Position numbers and translations under genes: made by a program | Notes under the pieces: generated by a model | Databases searched by the model: none | What the model was told of the DNA's origin: nothing | What the model saw: only the letters and a program-made list of their open reading frames with translations | Source: Aptenodytes patagonicus | Taxonomy: Eukaryota; Chordata; Aves; Sphenisciformes; Spheniscidae | Length of the DNA: 64,000 nt | NCBI RefSeq assembly: GCF_965638725.1 | Contig: NC_134950.1 | Location: 33,046,932-33,110,931 of the forward strand | Direction of reading: 5' to 3' | Shown here: positions 23,591 to 37,100 of the stretch, piece by piece | How the letters are laid out: the number at the start of each line of letters is the position of its first letter | Numbering within the stretch: the first letter of the stretch is position 1

Positions 23591-26499
23591 GGTTCAAAAT
23601 CCCTTCTTATTGCCAGTTCCTCTGCTAGGAAGTGAAGCCTTTCCTCCATACTATTTTCATTGCCTTGCGTGAGATAGAAACCCAGTCTGTACCAAACAGT
23701 TGCTGAGAAAGCTGTGATTCAAGCTTTATATAATGAAATACTTTTTATACCAGAGTCTATTGGGAAACAGCCTGTTCAGCTCAGCTATCTTCATTGCATT
23801 AACTTTTATAACCCAAAACTCCCATCAGAAAGGAGATTTTTATGAGATTGTATTTGACACATCCCAAACAAGGTTCCTTTAACAACTATGTCTGACGGAC
23901 TGAAAAACACTAGAGGAGACTTTGCCAGGGGCTAGTGCCACCTCAGATTTAATTTTTTGGTGACAGTGTCTGCTCCTCACTCGTTTGTACTAGCAGAACT
24001 GTTGCAACAGTGCTGTTAATCCTATGGGGCAGTGAGAGATGATGAAGATATATTTGTATACAGAACTTGTATCCAGCATCTAGTCCCGCTTTGTTCCAAG
24101 ATCGCAGAAGCTGCAGAATGACATGTATTCTAGGGGAGTGGTACAGTGGTACAGGGGAAAAGTTGAGACCCCTTTTATGTTGAAGCCTGACTCTAAAGAG
24201 GAAGTTTTTATTAATAAGCCTCCTTCTCCCTATCCCCAGGGCTTTTCAGTCTCAACACTATTACATTCGCTTCCCCAAAGTTAAGTGGTATTTGCAGTGT
24301 CCCATGGAGGTGTAGCACTACGTTCTGGGTAGGGAGTTGGGACTCAGAAAGTTGAAAATCAAATAGTTGATTGAGATGCTTGGCTGAGGTGTTTCAAACT
24401 GGGCTGGTTTTTTTCTTCAGGACTTCTGCAGCAGTTCCTGGATTCAAAGCACAGCTGCTCTTGACTTTCTGGAAGCCAGAGAGGGTGAGTACTTCTTCAC
24501 ATCAGACTGAGCTACTTCCCATGTCAGTGTTTCAGGCAGTGAGGAGCAGCGAGAACCTTTAGGAAACCTTTTCCTAGTCTCCCACATTTTTATGTAAATA
24601 GAAGCAAAAAAAAAAAGAATCCAGTTCCCACAGTACCGTTCAGTACCCTTAACTGTAGGAGTGTATTTCACACTCCAAAGTCTCCTAACACATTCAACTA
24701 TTTCAGCAACAACTAGACCCCTTCACTACTCCCTGATGAAAGAAAATCCAGCCAGTGGTTGGAATGAAACAGATTTCTTAGGCAAAATTAATACTCCCCT
24801 TAGATGTGTTTTTGTGTGTTTGACTTCACAACTCAACATTGTATTTTTAACACAGTCTTTTGTGTATAATGTACTAGGTCTTAAATAAATTATTTGAAGG
24901 CACAGCTTCCCTTACGATGTCTCAGATCATCAAGCACATGGTTCATCAGTGGGGCTGAAGGTCTTGGATTTGCTACTTAGACCCCTTCAACTGGGAGGGA
25001 TAAGTGGTGGCCACATGTGGTCTTCATGTGGTCCAGACCTAGAGAAGAGTGGGTTTAAGGGGGAGAAAAGTATCTGTTCGAGGAGCTCTGCGTGGGGGTG
25101 ATGGAGGGGGATGCACAGCTGAAGGCTCTGTTGAGATGGCACAGATTGCCAGTGTGGTGCTGGGTCATGGTAGGGACACAGGGAAGTGCAAGCTGGGATT
25201 CCAGTGGAAAATCTTGCAGTGATAAAAACGTCTAGGAGGTGAAAATTTGCAGTCAGAGTGCAGCTTTGGGAGGAGTTAAAGGCATGAAAGGAAACTGGTT
25301 GGGACTGTGGAAAGAGGTTAAGGTTGAGGAAAGGCTTGTGTGTGAAGGGAGAGGATACTCCCCTCAATCCTCCTCATTTGCCAGAAATGTCATGGTGGTT
25401 ACCAACACTGCGTGACTCATCAGTAACCTGGACACGAGAGGTAGGATCACCATCAGTTGGGCTGGACCTTTATTCTGAATGAAGTTGCCTCTATTAATGA
25501 AATGAACATAATTACCTGGATGACAAGCTGGCAATAAAACATTGCTTCTTTTGCACAAGGTGGCCCAGAACCTGACTTGCTGCAGACACAGCTGTGCTCT
25601 TACAGTCTTCCCTGGGCATAAGCAGTACCGTAGTAGATTTTTTCCCTCTAATTACTTGTTTTCCTTCTGTTGCCTCTCTAGTTTTACTGCCTGATACCAG
25701 GAACAGTCACAAATGTGTAGCACTAAATAAACAACTGGATGCTTCAGCAAAGCATCTGTGCCTACACATGGCTCAGTTGCTTCAAATGGTCAATCTGTAC
25801 CTTGGAGTGACGGCAAGAACCTGTTCAAGAAATGAACAAGAAGCCCTTATAACCTTGGGCAAGTGGTCTCCTCATGATGATGTCAGAAAAAAAATTGTAA
25901 TTTGGTCAGGAGGCTTGTTTAGGGATCCTCCATAAGGAAAGAAACACTATCTCTTTAGAGCAGGAAGGAAAACTCTTTTCTCAAGGACATACAAAAATAT
26001 GCCAGTTATGTCTCTTCTTAGGGAGTGTACAGAAAACACATTACAGACTAGTGTCTCTGGAACAATTTTGGTTTATGCTCTGACTTTCACAAGACAGAGG
26101 AGGAAGGTTGTGAGGCAGCAGAGCAATTGCTGTATTCAGTGGTGTGGCCCATGGGAGCGGAGGAGCGCCATTTGGGGCGGGGGTGTTGGCTGCACAATAG
26201 TGATGTGGCTGTTTGGGAAACGCTTTCATACAATTTTATGAGAGAGAGAAAATAGGCGCCTATAGAAATAACTTTTACAACTCTGTTGATTTAAAAGAGA
26301 ACGAGAGTGCAATGAGGGTGCTTTTGTTCCAGCAGAGGACTTTATAGTATGTATTGTCTCCTGACGTCTCCGTGGCTTTTTGCAGGTTGGGGCGCAGTGG
26401 ACTGACTCTCCTTGGCTTTCCTTCCTGTCCCTCTAAAGCCAGCAACTGTGGCTGGGCTCAGTTCTAACATGTAGGGCACAAGAGAAGGAGGATTTCCTT

Positions 26500-26530
26500 C
26501 AAAAAAACCAAAACAAACAAACAAAAAACC
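26500..26530 (+). repeat. A-rich CAAA microsatellite
   Basis: A-rich tract with ACAA/CAAAC units, a simple repeat. Confidence 0.75.
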
Positions 26531-29500
26531 TGTGCAGAGGCTTGGCACGATGGGTAATAATTAAGTTTCACCCTGCTGTCTTCATGGGGATGAAATCCCT
26601 GTTGCAGTCCAAGAGTGCCCTTTCTTCCTGAGACCTGTGGGATCAAGTGTTACGTGGTCAAAACTGCAAAATAATAATTTCGGTGCCACTGAGGACCGAG
26701 AGATCCCTTACAGAAAATAATCTAGTGTCAGAAAATACCTTTCTGCTCTGGAGCTGTACTGGCATCTCTTTGGAGCGAGAGTGTCACACTCCTGCAAATG
26801 CCTATTCCAGATGAGGGGTTGTGTTTATGCTCTGTTGAAATAGTCACTATTAATAGGTTTGAATTAACTGTTATTAAAAAATAAGAAAATAGTAATGGAG
26901 AAGCCCAGTCTGAAAAGTGAAATGCGGTGGGCACACTGAACTGTCCGAGTCCTGCAGGCTCCCATACAAGCATACCTAAAAAGTAACAGCACTTGCGGGC
27001 ATCACTGCAAATCCTCCCTCCTGGCCCCTGAACTTCCTCCTATAATCTCAGAGATAACCCAGCCTGCGCATCACATGGAAGGGATGACACAGTGTGACCT
27101 TAATGACACGCATGCCTCTAAGGTGTCCAGATGAGCAAGGAAGGATCAGCGTTACAATTTTTTTCCTAACAGATGCTTCATTCTGGGCAAATCTTTGAAG
27201 AAGTGAGATATGATTCAAACCACGTACACTGCTGGTATCGAAAATGAACCATGTCACTTTGACTTTTAAGAGGCAGTGATGCCTTGACTAGAGAGGAAGC
27301 CTGATGGCAAAGCACAGCGGTGCTGGCTGAAGGATTTGCATCAGCGACAGCTCTCATGTCGCTAAGCTGCCAGAAAGTAAGCCCACACTTCTGGGAGGGA
27401 ATGTTTGTCATCTACTTCCCTCTGTTGACTGAGCTACTGAGGTACACTAAACTTGGGTAAACTGAAGACGAGTCTCACAACGAAGTGGGGTTGAAAGGCA
27501 GACAATAGGCCAGTTTCTTGGCATTGGTGAGCTGCTGGAGCTTTGCTCAAAATACTGCAATGGCTGAGGATTGGCCCACTTTGCTCTTAGTTTAAGCAGC
27601 CCCCTTTATATAAGACCATGTTCTCAAAAAGAAAAGACGTGTTTTATGTGTACATACTTTTGCAGGTGCTTTGTCTTTTTTATGTCTAAATAATAACACC
27701 CCAACCTAAACTTTTCTTTGCATCAAACTGTCAGTCATCACTGCCACTTGGCACATAATCAGGGAGGAAAATGAAGCAGAACTACAGTTTTCTTGTTCCA
27801 ATGCCGTTTTTAAAACAACAGCTTCGTATTAGTCACCAGAGTTACCAAATGCGGGCAGCGGTTCAGGAGACCTTTCCAAGAGTATTGCTTTCTGTCACTG
27901 AAATGTTGGTGAACTCACACTGGCTGGAAGGCTCTATTTCCAGTCCTTTCATGGAGTGCTATGGAAATGTAATATGCATTATAGAGAGATACCTTTATTA
28001 AACCCTAACAGCTCATTTGCACTGGAGTCAAACTGCATAATATCTATCATCCTGTCCTGCTCTGCCTTGACCACAGAGTATACATTTCCCTCTTCTGGGT
28101 AGGGAGCAATGGCAGCAGTGACTCATGTTTGACACATGTCATTTGACATGAAAACCATTTCCACTGGAGACTTACAAGACCCTGGCTTGCAGTCTCTTTT
28201 GTTTTCTCACTACTTCTCTGGCATCCTCCTACGTGACATTGTGTTTGAAAATGCTAATAGGGATGCTCAGTCGGTGTAATATCCACACGATTTATTTTCT
28301 GCTGACGGAAGAGTGTTACTCAAAGGGGCTTCAGCTCTGTGTAAAACACCCCTCAAATTTGAACAGATTTATGTTTGCGCTGGTTGCCTGAGACACACTG
28401 CAAAACAGCACGTCTGTGCCCAGAAACAGACTTCATCTGGACAAAGGCACCTTCATGGCCTTGACATGATCCTTCCTCTGGGTGTATGGGTGACTTTGAG
28501 GTCTCCCCTGAATTGGTTAAAAGAGCACCATAAGCTCTGCATTATCTTTTGAGAAGTGAGCTGAAGTGCCCCATCACCCGCTGGACACTTTGTCGCAGCT
28601 CACCCTGTGCTGGGATGCTACTGTCTGGGAGAGAGCTTGGAAATACTGTGGATCTCTTTAAGAGAGTACATCTCTTAAAGCTCTTTGTCAACAAGATGTG
28701 ATCATCTGCCCATCTGCAGAATATATTGGCTGGCCACCATATGGTAGCTGTCAAAAATAGCCATGGGACCTCCTGAATGTGCCAAGGAATGCTGCAGCTC
28801 TTTCTTGGTGGCCTTTGATCAGAGGCACAAGCTCAGGATTTGCTTGGCTCTGTTCAGCAGATAAATGTTTTAGGACTCTGGTTTTAGCTGTCATCACCAG
28901 GCATCATTTGTTGTTATCTTTACTTCAGGCCTGCTCTGGTACATACAACTACCAGTGGATTTGCTGAAAGGTCAACCATTTTTTAACACTGGAATGAACC
29001 GGGTTCTTCCCTCATTCGGCTCCTACATGGTGCTGTGTTCACTTGGGGTATCCTGCCAGAATCCTAAATAATCTTAAATGACGTGGGATCACTACTGAGC
29101 TCTCCTACTCCTAGCAGTTTCTTCTGCTTCCCTCAAATGTTCTGTGCGATGGGCCACTGGGAGCAGGCCCAAAACCATGTATCATTAAATCAAGTGAGCA
29201 TAAAGGTACTATCATTTACATCTCTCTCCAAAAGGGCTGATAAAGAAACTCCTCTTTGGGGTGGATTAAAATAGATAAAAGTAATCTTTGCAGTCATCTT
29301 CACAGATGCCTAACTACAACCTATACAACATGTCCTTGACTTTAGGCTTAGCACTTAACATGATGGGAGAATTAGATAGGGCTGTGGCCTGACTTTCTAC
29401 TTTGAGGATAGGTTGGTTTGTGACTGGGAGCTACAGTAAAGCAGGCAAGCCCCTCCATGCATTTCTTCTTGCTGTCAACATGAGACCAGTGTTGCCTGCA

Positions 29501-31088
29501 TCCAGCACATGAGGACTTACTCTTAATAGATGCCACTGCTTAGGTACTTTATTGAGATGTAGAGTCTGTTATTGTTTGTATGTCTTGTACCAAACCTACT
29601 ATTCTGATGGATTCATTAATACAACGAGGACTGATAAATTCACGAGAGCTCTGGCAAGCAGGAAGGTAGGAAGGTAGCCCAACCAGAAAGTTCATCTGTG
29701 TCAGAGAATGGAGAGATGCAGCTCCTGAGCTGAGTCCCACACGGGGTCACAGGTACTTAACCAGGTAAATTTTTCTTCCTTTGTAGGAAGCCAAAGACAG
29801 TATTTCCTTTGCTGATATTGCTTTTTTCAGTTTGCAGTCAGATACAGGTACTATTTGGATATACGTGATGAATGAATGAATGGTTGCCACAGTTCCACAT
29901 CAACAGCAACGTACTTTCCATTTTAGGGAAAATTATGCCATGGTATCTAGATAAAAAGAGGATGTTGTCTGAAGGGCCATAGTATGTGCTTTTTCTTATT
30001 TACTCAAGTGACTCTAAATGTTTCCTTTTTACAATGACTCAGCTTTTCAACTATGAGATTTTGAGTGACCTGTTTGGAGCCTCATTCAACATTTACTGAC
30101 ACTGTGGAACAAATTTCTGTTGGTATTAGTCAATATGGAGGTCAGATCCCTGACCCTGATTAGCTGTGCAAAGATCAAATGAATGACCACACCTCTTAAG
30201 TGTTGTTTTGTCCTTTTCTATGAAGTTTACAGTTAATTTCAAATTGTGGTTTTTTAAAGTATGGTCAAAATACAAAGGTTTAAATCTATAACTAAAAAGA
30301 TTTTACTTTCAGGATGTATTTATTTGTGACTGTTATAGCACCATCAGTTTTTCTTTAGAATAATAAAAACTGAGATAATGTTTCAACACCAAAAATTCAT
30401 TCCATATTCTCTCAGGGATGAAAATATGAATGATCAAAACCAATTAAATGCTAACGTAATACAAAACATTTGCAGCACTTACTAGTGATATCCAGTTAAA
30501 GGATTCCATATATGCTCAGAATGCCCCAGCCATTTAATTATAATCCATTCTCTTTTAAGAATCCATGAAAATAGTCCAAGTTTAAGTAAATTAAGTAAAT
30601 CAGATTGTGATTAATGGGAAAGAAAAGGAAATAAACTTATCCTTAAGTAATTTTGCAGATCCACATCTGGTTTTTGAGAGGCAAAGTTAATTCTTCACAA
30701 AGTAAAACACTTATTCAGTTTGACAACAAGTATTGAATTCTGTGCAATTCCTTGTGTGTGACTTAAACAGGTTTCCATAGGGTAAGCGTTGGACTGTTTC
30801 AAGAAGCGCACATGAATTGATGAGGTCCAAACACTCAAAATGATGTGTTACCTTATTATTTATGTTGTTTCATCCCCTCATGCAGATCCCAAAGAATGAC
30901 CTGCATTTGCCATGAAACACTTTTACCAGGACTTGTGAGTATTATTTTATGCTATAGTGGACAAAATACATAAGATGGAGTAAACCAGACATATTTTAGA
31001 AACTGTCTGCCTTCTCCTTTACATATTTTTCTCTACCATGGCCTCTGAGACCTCTTTTGCCAGAAAACATGAAGCAGTTTGTAGTAAG

Positions 31089-31116
31089 TGGGTGTGTGTG
31101 TGGGGTGTGTGTGTGT
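31089..31116 (+). repeat. (TG)n microsatellite
   Basis: GTGTGTGTG, then GGG, then TGTGTGTGTGT; an interrupted TG dinucleotide array. Confidence 0.85.
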
Positions 31117-34100
31117 CCTTTCTAAGACATTTAATAGCATTTGAGAAGTTCATGGATTCACATTCTCTTACGACTGCTGTACCAAATGAAGCCCAGTGCC
31201 ATGCACAGGCTTACTCAGGGGATAGGTAGCTTGTAAGGGTAACTAGGGCAGTTGCCTGGAGGACTTGGGTCATGAGAGAGGTCCACTTAGGTAGGTAGCA
31301 TGTGAGTCATCCAAAGTGTGGGTGAGAAGACAAAATTAGAGAAGCTTTAATTTCTGCTTGGAGTTGCCTTGAATTTAATACTGTTTATAGGAACAGTGTC
31401 TGTACTGCCAGCAACTTCCCAAAGGCAGCTTAAAATCTGTCAGTGGTGGCTAAGTAATTGCAGCTACCTGAATGCAGGACATTTTCACCAGAACCATGTA
31501 CCTATCTGGGCCACTGTTTGCAGGAGTGGCCATTCTGTGTCCCACAGGTGGCTTCCGCTTCATGTTTCTGTCCAGGACTATAGACTATTTCTCCTCTTCT
31601 GCATGAAGAATCCTCCTTATTGGTCCCTTGTCAGAGGGTGTTTCTTTCTACAGCTTTTTTGATAATTATGTGAAAATAATTTTATGATTCCATAGGGAGT
31701 TGTTACTGATTCATAGATTGTATTACTTTAGTGGCATATCATACCCAAAGCCTATGAAGACATGTAGTTAATGGTTTGTCCAGTAGCAGGCTGACTGCTA
31801 CACTTGCTATTGCAAGTGCCACATTTGTAATTTCATAGTGGAGTTGTTCCTCAGATGTAGATGTAATAAAATATCCGCAGTTACTGACATGCTTACCTCT
31901 GTTGATGTGTAGCAGCTACCTCATGCAATGCAATGAATTCCATGAATATTCATAGTATCACCCACATACCCACCTGCCTTTGTCTTCCTAAAGTCTGTTG
32001 CGTCATTGATGCTATTTATCTCCATCTCCAGTCATTTTCTCAGAAATAGCCCTCAAGATGGTAAGATTCATGAGTCTTACCTAATTCTGAGAAAATTGCG
32101 GAGTTGTTCCAACTCTTCTTTAGGCATTTTGATATCTCAAATTCATAGTCTTTCCCTAAGACCAGCTGCTGAATAAAACTGCAACTGCTCTAGCTACTTG
32201 CAGCTGTATTTTCAGTCAGCCATTGTCTGGCCAAGTATAATGGAGGTAATTTCATATTTCATTTCTGTTTGCTTTTAAGACCATTGTAAACATAGTGGTC
32301 ATTTGAAGAACAATACTGTCTTCACAGTGATGGAAAGATGCAAAAGCATGTTTTAAGCCTTTTTCTTAGTTGAGATAATATGCTCTGTGCAAAAGCTTTT
32401 CTGTGCTTTCAGTCAACTATAGCTTCTACTAACAGGCTAGTGGAAAGAAAATAAGTTATTGTTAACACCAGAATAATGAATAAATCACTGAGCAGAATAA
32501 AGAGAAAGATCATGTTTTCCCATGTTACACAAACCAAGAAAGATTAAGTTTATGGGTATAGCTATGCTGGGATTCAGTATCAGAGTATTTGTGTTTGATT
32601 TCCACTGCAGAAATCAATATACTGCTTAGAAACATGGTGTGTTTCTTTTTTAATAATTCATTTTTGTTTACACTCCAGATCTGTACATCATCTTATGCTG
32701 GGCGTAGGATTTTCGAGGTACAAAATGCATACAGGGCTCTTCAGCAAGCTGGAATACTTAGTTGATTTCTTGGTTTTGTCCTGCCTTTAAGTCCGTTGGA
32801 AAATAGTCTGAAATGTGGTGGAAAAAAGGAGAGATACAGGCTACACCTACACCCTGGAAAGCAATTATCTTCGATTTAGAAACCTCTTGCCTTTCTCTCT
32901 TTGCCTGGAGAATCCTTAGAAGGCTACAGGTAAAATACTAATTGACTGCATGGTGGTCCCCCTGTGTTACAGGACAGGGTAAAGCAGGGATCCCCTTCCA
33001 GTGTAGCTAATTATTCTCCTCCAAACTAAGAAAAATCTAATTTCTCTCGGAAAGGAGTAAAATGGGAAGATGAAAAAATATTCCCTATATTTTATTGGTC
33101 CAAATAAAAAGAGAGGAATTTTTCCAGTATTAAAACACAGAAAAAAAATCCAGTTTTCCATATAGTCTGGGACAGTGCTCCATACTTACAGTAGTAAGCA
33201 GTAGCATCTCTGGGTGACCTGTGCTAGCTAGGAGGGTTTCCATGTGGCAGCTTTTCACCCCGGGCCAGAAGCTTTGAAAATACAAAGTGTGCATGAGTAT
33301 TCATTTCCAGTGAGTCAGAAGAGCCACTCTACTTCTGAGATCCCTCATGGAGAAAGACCCTCTCCTTAGGGGAAGGACTACTCTTTGGCTGGCGACTGCC
33401 AAGAACAGGAGCTGGCTTGTGCAGGCCAGGAAGGCACATCTGTACGTCCGTTGTGTAATACTGTGGAGCATGTCTGTTAAAACAGACATCTTCAAGAGTT
33501 ACGCTGCTTAAACTGGGAAGAAATAGAATAATTTGGGAACTATAGACAAGCAAACTGTACTTTTGCGGGGTGACTCTGCCTTCATGCTGGTGTTTGAGTA
33601 GGGGGTGGGTGAGTAGGGTTCAGAGAGTTGGGGAGCTGCTGGTCTGGACGAACAGAAGAACTTTGTCCAAGAAATTTCTCTTCTTTGCCAACAAATTCAA
33701 AGTTTCTTGCCTGCCTCTCTTTTTTTGAAAGAACTGATGAGCTTCTTGAAGATGTAGCAGATAGCAGACACCACTACCAGGTGAAATCAAACACCTGTGG
33801 GGCTCACAGTCGTGGGATGTTACGGATACCAGAAGTTTGCATTGGCCTCAAAAAGTGATCAGACATACTAATAAAAGAAAATATCCATCAGGGATGTTAA
33901 ATGTACTATGTAATTCTTGCTCAGGCAGCTTCAGAAGTGCGTATTGTTGGAGGCTGGAGAAGCATCGCTATGTGCCTGTACTGTTCTTATACTAATTTTT
34001 GAGCATCTGTCACTGCCCACCAGCAGTGGCCAAGTACTGGGCCAAACGAGTACTTGGTCTCACCCAGTGCAGCTGCTCTTGCAAGTGAAGGTTCAAAAGA

Positions 34101-37100
34101 TGCAGAATTAATCAAACCTGCAAGACATCATTTTTGCAGTTAGGTACTTGCTTAATTCAGAGGGAAACAGTAGGAGTAATCTGGAAAAGCTTGAAAAATC
34201 GGTCAATGTGTTGGGGAGCCCTGCTCAGAGCTACAGGACAGGCCCACAAGTCCTGCCCACACCCTTCCCTTCCTATCCGCCTTTGGAGGAGGTCTCGGTG
34301 CAGAGGTGCAGCAAAGGGAGGGAGGTGGCTGAGTGGCTCTGGGAGTCAGCCTCAGCATCGTGGCAGCTGACTGGATTTACCCAGTGCCTCCTGGAGGAGA
34401 GAGGGAATCAAGTCTGCTTTAATACTCACAAAAACCCCCAAGGACTAATTGGGATGTAGTAGAAAAAGACAGGAGCAGCCAGCCTGGCTGCAGGAAGAGT
34501 GGGGAGCTACGACATGGGAAGCCTTGGCCAGAAGAACCTGTGGCGCTGGGGGAAAAAGAGCCAGAGTTTGGTGCAGGACTAAGTGCCAGCTTTGCCTTGA
34601 TTCCGGGGTCTGCAGGGACCTGCTTAGCCATGGTGGCTCTGCCCTCTGCACCGGCTGAGCCGAGCTCACAGTGAGCTGGAGCCCCCGTAGCTGTGCTACA
34701 GCAGCCGAGCGCTTGCACTGGCGTGTCCTGGGACTCCCAGCATGGAGTTGCTTGGCTGGGGAGATCCTGTTTTCAAGCTGGCTGAGCTCAGCCGGCCCTG
34801 AGCCCAGGCTAGGGAGCTTAAGGCTGTTTGGGTACATCCTTTGACATGTGCTGCAAGAGCCAGCAGATGCCTTGGGCAATGCAAAGAACCAAAGAACCAA
34901 AGATGTAGCCAAGACCGCTTGCTACATCTATGAGCATTAAACAGGCCTCAGCACGGAGGCCGAATGGTGCAAACAGCCCGTGTCTCAGTCACAGTGTCCA
35001 AGCAGCACAGCTGCGTGCAGGCTGCCTGGTAGGAACATGGGACTCCCCAGCCCTGCCCAGGACGTGCCAGGCACAGCAGCAGCTTGCACTGGCAAAAAGT
35101 GTGCCTGGCAACACTGTAAACTCTCCATGTTCAAGAGCTCTGGAAGAAGATGTGTGAGTTATCAATTTCTTGGTAAAATTATTAGGTAGGGAAGAATGAT
35201 ATTAGGTGGCTCTTCTATTTTTATTGTTTCCTCCTAGTCTTCCACAACTAGGTAGCTTTGAAAGAAAAAAAAAAAATCTCTGTTCAGCCTTGATGTGGAG
35301 AGACTGGCAACCTTGGATAACCATAAAAATAATGGGAAATAATGAGGAAGAATCTCTCCAATTTCAATGTTGTAAATTCCAGCTTGGTTTGCTGATGAGA
35401 TGTATCACAGCTACGGAGGTAGCCTCCTGAGAGAACAGACATGACTGCCTGCCTTCAAAAGTCATCATGACTCCTTTAATAGAAAAATACTAACTTTTTT
35501 AAAACTAGTCCAAGCATTTGATTATTGCATAAAGCAGGAGGGTAAAAATGCACTGGAAAATAAAAAAAGTAGTACAATTTCTACAGTCAGCTCTACTATG
35601 GAGCCAACAGCTGGCCAGGACACACAGATAATGCCCAAGGCTGATGATCTGCTGTGAGCTGGGGCACACAGGGCCACACATCCACACAGCCGTGTCAGTT
35701 CTGGAGAGCATCTTGGATGGCTCCAGAGTACAGCTCCCAGGACATCCTGTGACCCCGTGCACAGCACTCCTTCCCACAGGACCCCTCCTGAGGTCCCAGG
35801 GCTGGGGGGTAACTCAAAGCAGAAGCGGCACCCCCAACTTTGCCCTTATGTTCCCCCAACTCGAGTGCTGCTGCCACATTTTCTGCTGTCTCCCAGTGGC
35901 AGCTGGCAGCGTCCTCCTTCCCTGCAGCACCCAGGGCATGCCTTCTCCTTCCCCTAGAGCTCTGCTGCAGGCTGTGGCTGGGCAGGCAGGGACCTGTGCT
36001 GACACACCATGCTGGGTCTGGTCAGGCTGCCTCCAGCATTGGTAGGGTGTCCTAGGAGCATGGCACAAGGAAAACTGAGCTGGCCCTTCATGGGGACATC
36101 TAAAGGTCTAACAGAAACTGTTAATTCAGGCACAGGCTGTGTTTTGTGATCAAGCAGCTATGCTGCTTCCAAACCTGTCCCTGGAGGCAGAAGATGTGCA
36201 TTTATCCAGTGCTTCTCCCGTGCTAATACCTGTCAGGGATAATCTGCAATCTGGGTAACTGGTTCGTGGTTCACTGAGAGCTGTTCATATGCCACAGCGC
36301 TCTACCAGTTTTTTCATCATTTGCAAATGTGTAAGTGTAAAACAGTTCAGGAAGGGAAGTTGCTGCTGAGTCTGGTTGCTTCTGCTGTGAGCGTCTCCCT
36401 TTCCCAGCCTGCTCAAAATCCAGCTGAAAAGCAGTGAGGTTTTCCTGCTTCCATCCTGCACTCAGGAGGGCTGGTTCAGACTGGGAGTAGGAACCAGCTC
36501 CTAAACTCCAGACTAACAGAGCAGCTAATTTGAACCTGTTTATTCATATGGCTACCCTATCCTTTAGCTTATACAATGCCTGCCCAGTGCTGTATTCTTA
36601 AGGAAATCTAGCCAAAGTAATGAATTTTGCCCAAAGAAAAAGTATTATCTTTTATGTTGCATATAAGCCCAAATCCAGATTTTAGGGCAAGTGTAGAACA
36701 TCAGTCTCCACGATGCTCTAAAGCAGGATTTCAGGATAGAACACAGCTTGACAGGCTTTTCTAAGTAAAACTTACCAGCTGTAGTTGCCTGTTAAATAAT
36801 CAGAGCTTGCCCTCTTCTGGTCACGAGCAGTTGTACATGGGGATTTTTTGTGAACTTCTGTGAACCCGTGGAAATTATTATCTAAAAGACTCTGGCAAAT
36901 TTTATATTTTAAGAGTTAATGTTTTTAAAATGTATTTTATTATGGTGTACTTGTTTTCCAAAGTTTGTTTAAAAGTCTGTTGCAACTATAATAGCTAAAA
37001 GAAATTTAAGTTGAAGCTTGGCTGTTTCCTCACATCACACTTGTCTGGGCTGTATCTTGGATAATGCCTTTCATGTCCTCCATCTTCAGGAGCTGCCCAG

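Noticed and set aside
34445-36068. Cluster of 80-155 codon frames on both strands between HEY1 and STMN2
   Set aside because: The pocket is GC-richer, frames overlap on both strands, and no domain, signal peptide or splice structure is recognisable. Chance frames are the simplest reading.
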